A stretch of 53,177 bases of DNA from Bacillota bacterium (GCA_021793315.1 JAJYSZ010000013.1:1-53177), one strand, 5' to 3'; positions 1 through 8,744 are shown, counted from the first letter of the stretch. Translations and numbers: made by a program. Notes: generated by a model not told the origin, from the sequence alone.

Positions 1-330
1 CCTGGCCGCATAGGTCGCCAGCCGCGTCCCTCGGTCCGGATTGAAAGTGTCGATGCCCTTGATCAGCCCCACGGTGCCGATCGAGATGAGGTCGTCCGTG
101 TCCTCGCCTGTGTTGTCGAACTTTTTGACGATGTGGGCCACTAGTCGAAGATTGCGCTCGATCAGCATCTGCCTCGCCCGCAGGTCGCCGTTGCGCAGTC
201 CCTGCAGGGCTTTGGCCTCCTCCACCTCCGACAGAGGCTGCGGGAAGGCGTTACCTGAGAGATACCCTACGAGCAGCCATACGCCGCGGAGGAGCGGCAT
301 CACGATCAGAGCGACGACATCGAAGTCCAT
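1..330 (-). CDS. sigK: RNA polymerase sporulation sigma factor SigK, N-terminal part (runs off the left edge)
   Basis: Reading from the ATG at 330 gives 110 residues that reach the window edge. Residues 1-25 are hydrophobic and resemble the membrane-tethering pro-sequence of pro-sigma-K; NAFPQPLS then begins the mature region. The sigma region 2 core follows, with [12 protein letters not shown] and [15 protein letters not shown], as in Bacillus SigK. The protein directs late mother-cell transcription (spore coat and lysis genes) after removal of the pro-sequence. A Shine-Dalgarno AGGGGTGG precedes the ATG. Region 4 and the C-terminus lie outside the window, so an interruption by a skin-like element cannot be excluded. 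SigE is the main alternative, but NAFPQPL favours SigK. Confidence 0.9.
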   Translation of the reverse strand, partial: MDFDVVALIVMPLLRGVWLLVGYLSGNAFPQPLSEVEEAKALQGLRNGDLRARQMLIERNLRLVAHIVKKFDNTGEDTDDLISIGTVGLIKGIDTFNPDRGTRLATYAAR

Positions 331-410
331 GCGTCACCACCCCTGCCATGCGCGTGCCTTACCAGACTATGCTGGCAACGCTGGGGTGTTACACTCCCTC
401 GGATTTGGCC

Positions 411-2792
411 TCAGGCCAGCACTTTCGGCATGGCCTCCAACGCCGCAAGGGTTTCCGCAAACTGTGCGGCCTGGTAACTTACCATGTCCTGGACGCCACC
501 GAAGCGAGGGTCCTTGCGCTGATCGGTGAGGGCGAGCCCCGCACCTACCTGGCGAAGCATGCCATGGCCACGCAGGGACACAAGGGCCCGGCGCACTGCC
601 GGCTCCGGGTCGCGTCGCAAGTCGGGCGCAAGCGCAGCTTTGCCCGCGATCTGCCGCAGCCGCTCCAGCACCTCGCGGACCACGTCGTCGGGTGTCAGGT
701 GCGGGCTTCCCTCAAGCAGCACCGTAGCCATGAGCTGGCTTACGGTGACGGGTCGAGCCGCCTTGAGCTGTCGGCCAAGGTCGAGGCCCTTGCGCAGCGG
801 TACAAGACGTACCAGCAGGCGCAGCCTTCCCGGCGCGAAGGGGTCATAGCTTACCCCGGAGAGCACGACGTTCTCAGCATGCGACAGAAGACGCATCAGC
901 GACTCACGCAGCCGACCCAGGGCGCCGTCCTCGGTGTACCGGCCTTCCGGTGTGAGATAAAGCGTTCCGCCATTGTCCAGGATGGCGGTGAGTACCTCGA
1001 TCTGCCCCTCCACCCGCTGCCGCAAGCCGGCGCGGAGTTCGCTGCGGTAGGGCTCCTTGAGTGCGGCGAACGGCCAGACCTCTTGCGCCACCCCAAGGAA
1101 TCTCCGCCGCCAGAGGTCGCGCAGGCGCGCGCCGAAGGCCGGAATCCCCAGCCGCAGCAGCGTGTCGCCCGTGAAGACGTCCTCAAGCGGCAGGTTCCCG
1201 TGCCGCTGCCAGACGGCGAACGCGAGGCCGACGATCGGACGCGACCGCGGCATGTTCTCGATCGGCCGTACCCCCAGGTGCCGCAGGATCTTGCCGATGT
1301 GAACGCCCGCGAGCAGCGGCTGCAGCAGTTTCGGTCCCCGCGTCGCGAGAAACCCAGGTTCGAAGAGCCGCTCAGACCCCGCGGAATAGACTCCCTGGGA
1401 GGCCCTGCCCTGCCACTGCAGGCAGACGGGCAGGACCATGCCCTCGAGGTCATGGGCGTGGTTTGAGACGACAAGCGTCGGACCGCGGCGCTTCGGCAAC
1501 CGCCCCTCGATCGAGACCCGGTAGGCCATGCGCACATACACGAAGAGCAGGAGGGACACCGCGAGACGCAAGACTGTGTCCGCAAACGATGATCGCCGCT
1601 GGGTGCGCACGAACAGCACAAGGAAGGCCCCGAGCAGGGTTACCGCACCCGTCAGCAGGAACAGCTCGCGATAGCCGGCGGCAGGCTGCAGGACATGCGT
1701 CAGGATGAGGCCGCCGGCGACAGGCGCGAGCACGGCGGGCAGGTTCGACGCGATGCCCCAGACGCCGAGATCGCGCGCCACATTGCTGAGGTCCGGAATT
1801 GCATCGAGGGCGAGCGCCCAGTCCACCGACAGATAGGCGCCGTAGCCGACGCCGTAGAGGATGGCGAAGAGGAAAATCCAGTGCACGTTCTCCATCAGAC
1901 CGAACCCGCCGGCCGCGATCGCCATCGGGATGCTGGCGAAGAAGACGATGCCGGGCCGGTCGGAGCGGTCCGACAGGTTGCCGAGCGTGAAGGCGGAGAG
2001 CACCGCGCCGACCATCGCCAGTCCAGCGATCATGGCAGTCGAGCCCTGCGGGCTCGCGACGTGCAGGTCGTCCTGGAAGAAGTAGAGTGCGTACGTCATG
2101 AGCAAGGCCTGGCCGAACATGACGCAGAAGCGCGCAGCGAACACCAGGATGAAGTCGCGGCGGTTCCTGATCTTGGCCCGGGGCGCCGGCTCGTGACGCA
2201 CGGCCTCCTCGCCGCGCGCTGCGCTCGCGCTGTAGATCGCCCCTACGACGGCGATCAACGCCATAGCCAAATAGGCCAACGCGGGCGAGAAGATCCCTGC
2301 GATGACCAGCCCGCCGATCGTGCCGAGCAGGCTGGCGACGCCCATGTAGCCCGAGGCGAGTCCCCAGCTTTCCCGCGGCACGATGTCCGGCATCATCGCC
2401 TGGTAGGCGGCGCCCGCAAAATTCTGGCCGATGACGGCCAGCAGAAAGCCGCCGCCGAGACTGATGACGCTGTTCGCGGACAGCATCCAGACGAGACCGA
2501 GCACATTGATGGCGGTACCCCACAGCAGCATCGGCCGCCGCTGGCCGCCGCGCCGGTGAACGCGATCCGAGACGGAGCCCGCAAACGGCGGCAGCAGCAT
2601 GGCCACCGCCGAGCCGATCACCGCCAGGCGCGCCAGCATGGAGACGTGGCTGCTGAAGGCGAGCCGGTCGAGCGCCGCCGGGATCACGATCGTCAACAGG
2701 CTCGCGGATTCGAAGTTGAGGGAGAACCAGTATGCGGCGAGGGCCACCTGACGACGGACAGGCAAACGAGCGGATACTGCCGGGCGCGACAC
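411..2792 (-). CDS. MFS transporter fused to a PlsC-like acyltransferase domain
   Basis: A 793-residue protein starting with GTG, preceded by GGGGTGATC. Residues 1 to about 400 form a polytopic MFS domain with around 12 hydrophobic segments; the loop after TM2 has SDRVHRRGG, typical of MFS. From about residue 405 a lysophospholipid acyltransferase-like domain follows: SNHAHDLEG near residue 442 corresponds to the NHX4D block, with Glu in place of Asp, and TPEGRYTEDG near 613 corresponds to the FPEGTR block. By analogy with E. coli LplT and Aas, which move and reacylate lysophospholipids, this could couple transport to acylation in one chain. That role is inference; the substrate is unknown and the NHX4E variant may lower or alter activity. 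Confidence 0.8.
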   Translation of the reverse strand: MSRPAVSARLPVRRQVALAAYWFSLNFESASLLTIVIPAALDRLAFSSHVSMLARLAVIGSAVAMLLPPFAGSVSDRVHRRGGQRRPMLLWGTAINVLGLVWMLSANSVISLGGGFLLAVIGQNFAGAAYQAMMPDIVPRESWGLASGYMGVASLLGTIGGLVIAGIFSPALAYLAMALIAVVGAIYSASAARGEEAVRHEPAPRAKIRNRRDFILVFAARFCVMFGQALLMTYALYFFQDDLHVASPQGSTAMIAGLAMVGAVLSAFTLGNLSDRSDRPGIVFFASIPMAIAAGGFGLMENVHWIFLFAILYGVGYGAYLSVDWALALDAIPDLSNVARDLGVWGIASNLPAVLAPVAGGLILTHVLQPAAGYRELFLLTGAVTLLGAFLVLFVRTQRRSSFADTVLRLAVSLLLFVYVRMAYRVSIEGRLPKRRGPTLVVSNHAHDLEGMVLPVCLQWQGRASQGVYSAGSERLFEPGFLATRGPKLLQPLLAGVHIGKILRHLGVRPIENMPRSRPIVGLAFAVWQRHGNLPLEDVFTGDTLLRLGIPAFGARLRDLWRRRFLGVAQEVWPFAALKEPYRSELRAGLRQRVEGQIEVLTAILDNGGTLYLTPEGRYTEDGALGRLRESLMRLLSHAENVVLSGVSYDPFAPGRLRLLVRLVPLRKGLDLGRQLKAARPVTVSQLMATVLLEGSPHLTPDDVVREVLERLRQIAGKAALAPDLRRDPEPAVRRALVSLRGHGMLRQVGAGLALTDQRKDPRFGGVQDMVSYQAAQFAETLAALEAMPKVLA

Positions 2793-2823
2793 GCGATCAC
2801 CCCAGCCAGAAGCTATGATTGCA

Positions 2824-2852
2824 CGTCAAGCCAGCATCGCAGATGCTTGACG
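2824..2852. repeat. Inverted repeat between the antiporter and MFS-acyltransferase genes
   Basis: CGTCAAGC at 2824-2831 pairs with GCTTGACG at 2845-2852, and an inner GCATC/GATGC pair extends the dyad. It lies about 30 bases before the MFS-acyltransferase start and about 70 bases after the antiporter stop. No T-run follows on the minus strand, so an operator is as likely as a weak terminator. Confidence 0.5.
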
Positions 2853-2920
2853 TTACGACAATTTTAGGCCTGGGCCGATCTACCGTCAACGGCAGCCTGT
2901 CCCACGATCGGTCCTGGGCT

Positions 2921-4747
2921 TCACCGGGCGGGGATGCCCTCCCCGTAACCGCCGAGCAGCAGCGTCAGGCGCGCCAGCTCGGCCTGGGTGCCGAGAGCCG
3001 TCAGCCGATCCCCGCGCAGGAGGCGCGTGTCACCCCGGGGCAGCAGCCGCTGACCTTCCCGCTCGAGGCCGATCAGCAGCAGCTCGCGCGGCAGATCGAG
3101 CTCGCGCAAAGTGCGGCCGTCGACGGTGGTGGATTCGACCCGCATCGTGCGGAGTTCCGCACCGCCCACTCCCCCCGACAGCATCTCGAGGACCAGCGGG
3201 GCGCGCGCCATCGCCTCGAGTACCACCAGCGGCGCCGCCTCCGGCAAAAAGCAGCCGATGCCTTCCGCGCGCAAGCTTTCCATGTCCGCCTCGTCTGCGA
3301 TGGCCACCGTGCGCGGCATACCAAAGCGCTGCTGCGCCACGCGGCACATCTGCGCGTTTAACCTCGTGTCCAGCGACAGCGCCAGGAGGGCGGCCGCGGT
3401 CTCGACGTGCGCCGCCTTGAGCCGTTCCTCGATGCTCGCCCCATCCGGCACCCGCAGCACACGCACCCCCGCTGGCGCCTCCGCCACATCGCCGAGCCAG
3501 TGCACCTCCTCGCCGCGCTCGCGCAAGTGGGCCGCGGCCAATGAGGACCACGTCGAACCGCCCTGGACAACCACGCCCGAACGCTCGCGCGGAGGCGAGG
3601 GCATGAGGTGCTGGGCCAGGGCCGGCCAGAGCAGCGAAGAGACGATGCTCATCAGGACGATCGCGATCATGGTCCCGGACGTGATCGCATGCGCCGCCAA
3701 GGCGACGGTCGCACCGGCGATCGTGACGGTGAGACGCGTCGAAAGGAGCAGCGCGCCCGAGAGGGCGCTGCGCCACGGCATCGCGAAGCGCAACAGGAGC
3801 CCAGGGATCAGCGAGGCCACGCTTGCCGCCAGGAGCAGCAGGAGGGAGAGGGTGATGCCGTGCGGGTTGCCGAAGAAGCCGCGCAGGTTCAGGCTGGACC
3901 CGACCTGGATGAAGAAGATCGGCACGAAGAAGCCGTAGCCGATGCCGTCCAACGTGCGGCGCACCTCGTCAGATTCCCGTCCTGCGATGGCGGCGGCGAT
4001 CACTCCGGCGAGAAAGCTGCCCAGTACTGCCTGGATCCCGATCAGCTGCGAGAGGGCGAGGAAGAGCACGATGAGACCGAAGGCACCGCGCACCCCCACC
4101 TGCGCCACCTGACTCTCGGTGCGGCGCCAGACCCGGCGCAGCCGGGGAGCCAGCCGGAGCAGGATCGCTGCGAGCAGGAAGATGCCCACCCCCAGCAGCA
4201 GGCGCCACGCGGCACCTGCCCGCAGCGAGACCTGCACCGTCACGAGCAGCATGCTCAGGAAGTCGAGCAGGATGGCCGCGGTCAGGACGGACTGCCCATA
4301 GTCCGTCTGCATCAGGCCGCGCTCCTTGAGCACCGGCACGACCACCGTAAGTGCCGTAGATCCCACGATGACACCGACCAGAAGGCCGCTGTGAACCAGG
4401 CCGAGCCGCTGGAGGTACAGCGCTGCCGCCACCGAAAGCGTGAGGACGCCGACATAGACGGCCATCGATATGCCCATCCGCCCCCGCGGCCGACCGCCGC
4501 GGAAGATGTCGAGATCGAGCTCCATGCCGGAGAGGAACATCAGGTACGAAAGGCCAAAGAGCGAGAAGAAGCTCAGCAGGCTATTGCTCGGGATGAAGCC
4601 GAAGCCTGAGCGGCCGAAGATCATGCCCGCCAAGAGCTCGCCGACGACCACAGGGATCTGCAGACGGCGCAGACGGCTCAGCCCGAGCGGCACCGCCACG
4701 GCGAGGAGGAGCACCAACACCAGCGGGTACCATTCGTGACCGTCCAT
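2921..4747 (-). CDS. CPA2-family monovalent cation:proton antiporter with RCK domains
   Basis: A 608-residue protein from the ATG at 4747 (GGGAGGGGGCCA just upstream); a longer reading to 4837 lacks a ribosome site. Residues 1 to about 385 are a 12-13 segment Na+/H+ exchanger domain (KefB/KefC-like) with FGRSGFGF and LGSFLAGVIAAAI. The C-terminal part resembles TrkA-N (RSGVVVQGGSTWSSLA) followed by TrkA-C (RTLRELDLPRELLLIG). It probably exchanges K+ or Na+ for protons at the cytoplasmic membrane. The usual GxGxxG nucleotide loop of the RCK domain is altered to QGGSTWS, so NAD(H) gating may be lost. A minus-strand TATAAT at 4769-4774 could be its -10 box, but no good -35 was found. Confidence 0.85.
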   Translation of the reverse strand: MDGHEWYPLVLVLLLAVAVPLGLSRLRRLQIPVVVGELLAGMIFGRSGFGFIPSNSLLSFFSLFGLSYLMFLSGMELDLDIFRGGRPRGRMGISMAVYVGVLTLSVAAALYLQRLGLVHSGLLVGVIVGSTALTVVVPVLKERGLMQTDYGQSVLTAAILLDFLSMLLVTVQVSLRAGAAWRLLLGVGIFLLAAILLRLAPRLRRVWRRTESQVAQVGVRGAFGLIVLFLALSQLIGIQAVLGSFLAGVIAAAIAGRESDEVRRTLDGIGYGFFVPIFFIQVGSSLNLRGFFGNPHGITLSLLLLLAASVASLIPGLLLRFAMPWRSALSGALLLSTRLTVTIAGATVALAAHAITSGTMIAIVLMSIVSSLLWPALAQHLMPSPPRERSGVVVQGGSTWSSLAAAHLRERGEEVHWLGDVAEAPAGVRVLRVPDGASIEERLKAAHVETAAALLALSLDTRLNAQMCRVAQQRFGMPRTVAIADEADMESLRAEGIGCFLPEAAPLVVLEAMARAPLVLEMLSGGVGGAELRTMRVESTTVDGRTLRELDLPRELLLIGLEREGQRLLPRGDTRLLRGDRLTALGTQAELARLTLLLGGYGEGIPAR

Positions 4748-4808
4748 TGGCCCCCTCCCTGTGCCCCCATTATAACGAAGGGCTGTCCAAGCCACCGACG
4801 GCTGGACG

Positions 4809-4837
4809 TTGAGCCGACGCTCGCCTTGCACTAGCAT
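4809..4837 (+). promoter_or_regulatory. Sigma-A-type promoter of azlCD, placed for a leaderless mRNA
   Basis: TTGAGC (4809-4814), a 17-base spacer, then TAGCAT (4832-4837). The ATG of azlC is at 4844, seven bases after the -10 box, so transcription would begin at or next to the start codon. No Shine-Dalgarno is visible in front of this ATG. Confidence 0.5.
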
Positions 4838-4843
4838 AGCGGC

Positions 4844-5515
4844 ATGGACAAGCCGAAGTACGGCTTTGTGGACCCTCGCGCCGTGCCGATCGCCGTGGGA
4901 TACCTGCCAGTTGCCTTCGCCTTTGGCCTATCCGCCGTGGCGGTCCATCTGCCCGGCTGGTTCGCCGCCTTGCTCTCGCTGCTGGTCTACGCCGGGGCGA
5001 GCCAGTTTGCGGCATTGCACCTCTTGGCGAGCGGCACACCGTTTCTGCCCGGCGTCATCGCGATCTGGCTGATCAACCTGCGCATGGCGCTCGAAGGGCT
5101 GTCGTTCTTCCGCCGGGTGGAGTGGGGACACCGCATGCCGCATCTCGCCCTGCTGCTCACCGACGAAACGTTCGTGGCCGCAAGTCTGGGCGACCCCCTC
5201 GGCCCGCCAGGATACCTCAAGCTCGTCTGGCTCCCCTACATCACGTGGGTGCTCGGCAGCCTCCTGGGCGTCCTCGCGGGCGGCCTGCTGCCCGCGCTGC
5301 TGCAGCATGCCTTCGGCATCGCGATCGACGCGCTGTTCGTCAGCCTGCTGGTGAGCGCTGTGCGCGCAGACCCGCGGACGGCCTGGGCCGCGGCAGCCGG
5401 GGCTTTGGGTGCCTTTCCGGGCAGCCCCTTGGGCGGCTGGTCGCTCGTGGTCGGAATGGCACTGGGATCGCTAGCCTACCTCATCGCCTCGCTGCGCGCA
5501 GAAAGGGCCGCATGA
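4844..5515 (+). CDS. azlC: AzlC family branched-chain amino acid export permease
   Basis: A 223-residue membrane protein, the usual length for AzlC. Visible family features are the N-terminal AVGYLPVAFAFGLSA, YAGASQFAALHLLASG and IWLINLRMALEGLSFF blocks within hydrophobic segments. AzlC with AzlD forms an exporter for branched-chain amino acids and toxic analogues such as azaleucine in Bacillus. The downstream azlD overlaps it by four bases (ATGA), which implies translational coupling. The ATG has no Shine-Dalgarno and sits where transcription would start, so this may be a leaderless message. Confidence 0.9.
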   Translation: MDKPKYGFVDPRAVPIAVGYLPVAFAFGLSAVAVHLPGWFAALLSLLVYAGASQFAALHLLASGTPFLPGVIAIWLINLRMALEGLSFFRRVEWGHRMPHLALLLTDETFVAASLGDPLGPPGYLKLVWLPYITWVLGSLLGVLAGGLLPALLQHAFGIAIDALFVSLLVSAVRADPRTAWAAAAGALGAFPGSPLGGWSLVVGMALGSLAYLIASLRAERAA

Positions 5516-5829
5516 ACCCCATCACCCTCTTCGCCTTCGTCATCGCGGCAGCCCTGGGAACGGCACTCATCCGCTATCTGCCCGCGCGTTACGCCCATCA
5601 CGCCGCCGATCCCCGCATGCAGCGGCTGCTGCAAGGGGTACCCGCCGCAGCCCTTGGCGCGTTGCTCGTCACGAGCTTCCACACTGCTCTGCCGCCCCAT
5701 TATCTCGCCACGACACTCGTGGCGCTGGGTCTCGCCGCGCTGCTCTCCTGGCGACCTGGCGGCGTGCTCTGGCCGGTGCTCGGCGCCGTCCTCGTCGCAG
5801 CTGCGGGTCTCTATCTCCACCTCGGCTAG
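5512..5829 (+). CDS. azlD: AzlD family membrane subunit of the amino acid exporter
   Basis: A 105-residue protein, typical for AzlD, with four predicted membrane segments; ALIRYLPARYAHH and LLQGVPAAALGALL match the family pattern. It partners AzlC in branched-chain amino acid efflux. The start ATG overlaps the azlC stop (ATGA). Its own TAG stop shares the palindrome CTAG with the stop of the convergent aldehyde-dehydrogenase-like gene, so there is no room for a terminator between them. Confidence 0.88.
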   Translation: MNPITLFAFVIAAALGTALIRYLPARYAHHAADPRMQRLLQGVPAAALGALLVTSFHTALPPHYLATTLVALGLAALLSWRPGGVLWPVLGAVLVAAAGLYLHLG

Positions 5830-7259
5830 CCGCCTCGATACCAGCCTGACGGCGCAGGGCTGTCCGCCCGCAGCAGCCTGGACGGTGCCGTGGCAAACAG
5901 GCCATCGATGAAGTCCGGCGCCAGGGCCGCGGTCGGCCAGTCGGCGTTCCAGGCGACCTCCCGCGGCCCGCCAAGTTCCAGGATCCGGCGCGCCAGCTTT
6001 TCGTCCCTGCCGAGGGCGGTGCATGGGCCACCGCTTTGCAGGGCGAGGGCGAGGACCTCCTCGTCGTCCGCCGCTTCCCGCACCTCGAGCACAGCTCCCG
6101 CCACGTCGCACCCTTCGCTCGCCTTGCCTTGCAGCAGCAGCGCGGGGCGCCAGTAGGTCCCGCCTGCGAGCTCGGCCTCAGATGGTGGCTCACCGCCATA
6201 GATCAGCGTCGCGCCGTCCGCCTGGCGGCGGGCGACATGTTCCTTGAGCTGCCCAAGCCATGCCTCTCCGGGCACTGGTCCGATCTCGGTGTCGAAGTCG
6301 ATCGGGTTGCCCATGGCCAGGCTGCCGAGCCGCGAGATGATGCGCAGGAGCAGTTGATCATGGGTCTTGCGCGAGACGTAGAGTCTTTGCGCGGACCACT
6401 TGGACCGCCCGCCCCCGAAGGTCGCGGCCAGCACGGCCGCGGCGGCGGCCACGTCGAGATCGGCCCCGTCGAACACAGCCACGCTTCCCTTGACCCAGGG
6501 TCTGAAGAAGGTGCGGCCGCCGCTCGCCCGACGCAGCGCCAGCCTGTCTTCGGGGCCGAGGCCGGCCGCAAGATCGATCCCCCGGTGGCCGGCAAGTTCC
6601 TTGAGAAGTTCGCCACGGCCCGTCAGCACCTGCAGAGCACCGGCCGGCAAGCCGATCCGCATAGCGTGCTCGGCGATCCGCAAGGCGAAGAGGGGCCGCT
6701 CCTCGGCGGCCAGCCAGATGACCGCGTTGCCGCGCACGAGGGCAGCCATGACCAGGACGAGTTCGTCCGGCATGGCCCCGCAGCGCGGTCCCAGCACGGC
6801 CGTCACGCCGAGCGGCGCCGGGCGCGAGAGGCTCTCCTGTCCGAACCCCACCTGCCGCCATCTCCAGTCCACGCCAGCCACGGAGAGCGCCTGCCCAGCC
6901 CAGAGCACGGCTCGCCTGCAGGCGAGCTCCGCCTCGCGCAGCGGCAGCCCGCTTTCGCGCGCCAGAAGACGCGAGAACTCGTCGTAGTCACTTTCGAGGC
7001 TGCGCACAAGCTTTTCGAGCTGCTCCGCCCTCGCCCCGGGCGTCATGCGCGGCCACGGTCCGCTTGCTGCGGCGTGGCGCGCAGATCGGACGGCCTCCTC
7101 GCCCTGCGCGGTGCTCGCCTGGGCTGCGCGGCCAAGGGTCCGGCCGGTGGCCGGTTCCACGATGACCGCGGCAGCAGGGTCCTGCGGCGCCAGGCGTCCG
7201 TCGATCAGCAGTGGTCTCGGTTCGGCCTGGCTCAGCCAGGCATCGGTCGACAGCAACAT
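5826..7259 (-). CDS. Aldehyde dehydrogenase-like protein lacking the catalytic Cys and Glu
   Basis: A 477-residue ALDH-fold protein from an ATG with AAGGGGGAGCTT upstream. Overall alignment to the family is clear (N-terminal PATGRTLGRAA; KTHDQLLLRIISRLGSLAMGNP after the active-site region). The catalytic blocks are changed: the ELGGK block reads RPWVKG (253-258), so the general-base Glu is replaced, and the GQxC block reads GGRSKWSAQR (283-292) with no cysteine between 281 and 295. The usual PWNFP reads GPRCGA. It therefore cannot act as a standard aldehyde dehydrogenase and may be a regulatory, structural or spore-related pseudoenzyme. It follows mltG by 38 bases on the same strand and is probably co-transcribed with it. 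Confidence 0.75.
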   Translation of the reverse strand: MLLSTDAWLSQAEPRPLLIDGRLAPQDPAAAVIVEPATGRTLGRAAQASTAQGEEAVRSARHAAASGPWPRMTPGARAEQLEKLVRSLESDYDEFSRLLARESGLPLREAELACRRAVLWAGQALSVAGVDWRWRQVGFGQESLSRPAPLGVTAVLGPRCGAMPDELVLVMAALVRGNAVIWLAAEERPLFALRIAEHAMRIGLPAGALQVLTGRGELLKELAGHRGIDLAAGLGPEDRLALRRASGGRTFFRPWVKGSVAVFDGADLDVAAAAAVLAATFGGGRSKWSAQRLYVSRKTHDQLLLRIISRLGSLAMGNPIDFDTEIGPVPGEAWLGQLKEHVARRQADGATLIYGGEPPSEAELAGGTYWRPALLLQGKASEGCDVAGAVLEVREAADDEEVLALALQSGGPCTALGRDEKLARRILELGGPREVAWNADWPTAALAPDFIDGLFATAPSRLLRADSPAPSGWYRGG

Positions 7260-7297
7260 AAGCTCCCCCTTGATGTTGCGGGATCAGACCGTCCGAC

Positions 7298-8332
7298 TTA
7301 TGGATGCGCCCGCTCGGCAGCCAGCTGCTGCGCATAGGTGTAGCTGAAGATGTGGCTGCCGTTCGGCAGGCCGTAGAAGTAGAGGTACCCCACCTTGGCC
7401 GGATGCAGGACGGCCTCGATCGAAGGCAGGCCGGGGTTGCAGATCGGGCCCGGCGGCAGTCCCTTGCTGTAATAAGTGTTGTACGGAGAAGGGTAGTGCT
7501 CGTCCTTGATGCTGACGGCGTCGAGCGGCCGGCGCAGCGCATAGGCGACGGTCGGATCGGACTGCATTGGCATGCCGAGGCGCAGGCGGTTCAGGAACAC
7601 GGCCGCGATGATGGGCCGCTCCCGCTCAAGCTTCGCCTCGCGCTCCACCATGGATGCCAAGGTCACGACGGCGTTGATGCTCAGATGTTCCGCGGCCGCC
7701 TCCCGGCGCATGGCCGGCGTGAACTCGCGCTCCCACTGGGCAAAGAGCATGTCCGCGATCTGCGTTGGACTCGAGCCGTAGGGGATCTCATAGGTGGACG
7801 GAAAGGCATAGCCCTCGAGCCGATAGCGGACGTGGCCACCCTGCGGGATGAACGGGTTCGGGAAGCCCTGGGCGGCCGTGACGAACGCCGACACCCGCGC
7901 GATGCCCTTGGCCTGCATCAGGAAGGCGATGTCCGAGATGGTGTAGCCTTCGGGAATGGTCAGCTTGCGGGTGGCCACCTCGCCCGCAACGAGCTTGCGC
8001 AGGATCTCGGCCGCCGACTGGCGCCCCGACAGCAGGTAGACGCCTGCCTGGATGTCCCCCGCATTGTGCGACAGATCGGCGTAGAGCCGCATGTAGAGAG
8101 CACTGCGGATGATGCCGAGGCGTTGGAGGTGCTCCGCCACCCCCGCGAGGGAAGATCCGTCCGTCACATGCACAAGGACCCTTTGGGCTTTCGGCGACAC
8201 CGGGTCGCCTCCCGTGTTCCAGAAGCCGGCCGCCCAGCCGATGGCAGCGATCAGGGCGAGCACAACGAGAAGGCCCAGGATCCTTCCTGGGCCCAGTCGG
8301 CGCACAATGGCAGGCCAAGGCATCGGCTTCAC
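7298..8332 (-). CDS. mltG: Endolytic murein transglycosylase MltG (YceG-like)
   Basis: A 344-residue protein with one N-terminal membrane anchor (about residues 18-36, ILGLLVVLALIAAIGWAAGF) and an external YceG domain. Typical blocks are present: TIPEGYTISDIA, the catalytic-Glu region ASMVEREAKLERERP, and YNTYYSKGLPPGPICNPG near the C-terminus. It cleaves nascent glycan strands and sets their length during wall synthesis. The GTG at 8332 is used here; an ATG four codons later is possible and neither has a strong ribosome site. Its place after alaS-ireB-ruvX-DUF1292 matches Bacillus yrrL. Confidence 0.93.
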   Translation of the reverse strand: MKPMPWPAIVRRLGPGRILGLLVVLALIAAIGWAAGFWNTGGDPVSPKAQRVLVHVTDGSSLAGVAEHLQRLGIIRSALYMRLYADLSHNAGDIQAGVYLLSGRQSAAEILRKLVAGEVATRKLTIPEGYTISDIAFLMQAKGIARVSAFVTAAQGFPNPFIPQGGHVRYRLEGYAFPSTYEIPYGSSPTQIADMLFAQWEREFTPAMRREAAAEHLSINAVVTLASMVEREAKLERERPIIAAVFLNRLRLGMPMQSDPTVAYALRRPLDAVSIKDEHYPSPYNTYYSKGLPPGPICNPGLPSIEAVLHPAKVGYLYFYGLPNGSHIFSYTYAQQLAAERAHP

Positions 8333-8363
8333 CGCCTACTGCCAGACGGCGAGGTCGAACGGC

Positions 8364-8744
8364 CTACTCGTCCTTATCCTCGTCGTCGTCAAGACCGTCC
8401 TCCTCGTCCAGGAGCTCCTCCCACGCGGTCGCGACGCGCTCGAACTCGGCCTCGTCGTCGATGTCGACGAGCACCTCGTTGCCTTCCTCGTCCTCTTCCA
8501 TGCGCAGGATGACGGCCTCGTCGGCCTCCTCCGCATCGCCGTCTTCGGCGGGGATCAGGATGGCGTACTCGTTCTCGTCGACCTCAATGACGTCGAGCAA
8601 CGCAAACTGGTGCTCCTTGCCGTCTTCGTCGACGAGCGTGATGACCTCGTCCTCGTTCAGGTGCTCGTGCTCGTGCTCGGCGTGGTCGTGGTCGTGGTCG
8701 TGCCCAGGGTGCAGGTGCTCGCCCTTGTGCTCGTGGTCAGCCAT
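8364..8744 (-). CDS. DUF1292 (YrzB-like) acidic protein with a histidine-rich N-terminal tail
   Basis: 126 residues. Residues about 32-100 form the DUF1292 domain (DEVITLVDEDGKEHQFALL, then VDENEYAILIP), the family of Bacillus YrzB found in the same operon position. Unusually, residues 4-28 alternate His with acidic residues (HPGHDHDHDHAEHEHEH), a plausible Zn, Ni or Cu binding tail, and the C-terminus is a run of Asp and Glu. The ATG is preceded by GGAAAGGAAG-type sequence. The function of DUF1292 is unknown; metal binding by the tail is inferred from composition only. Confidence 0.88.
   Translation of the reverse strand: MADHEHKGEHLHPGHDHDHDHAEHEHEHLNEDEVITLVDEDGKEHQFALLDVIEVDENEYAILIPAEDGDAEEADEAVILRMEEDEEGNEVLVDIDDEAEFERVATAWEELLDEEDGLDDDEDKDE

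Noticed and set aside
41-529. Plus-strand reading frame over the left edge
   Set aside because: It is antisense to the SigK N-terminus, which has clear family motifs on the minus strand.
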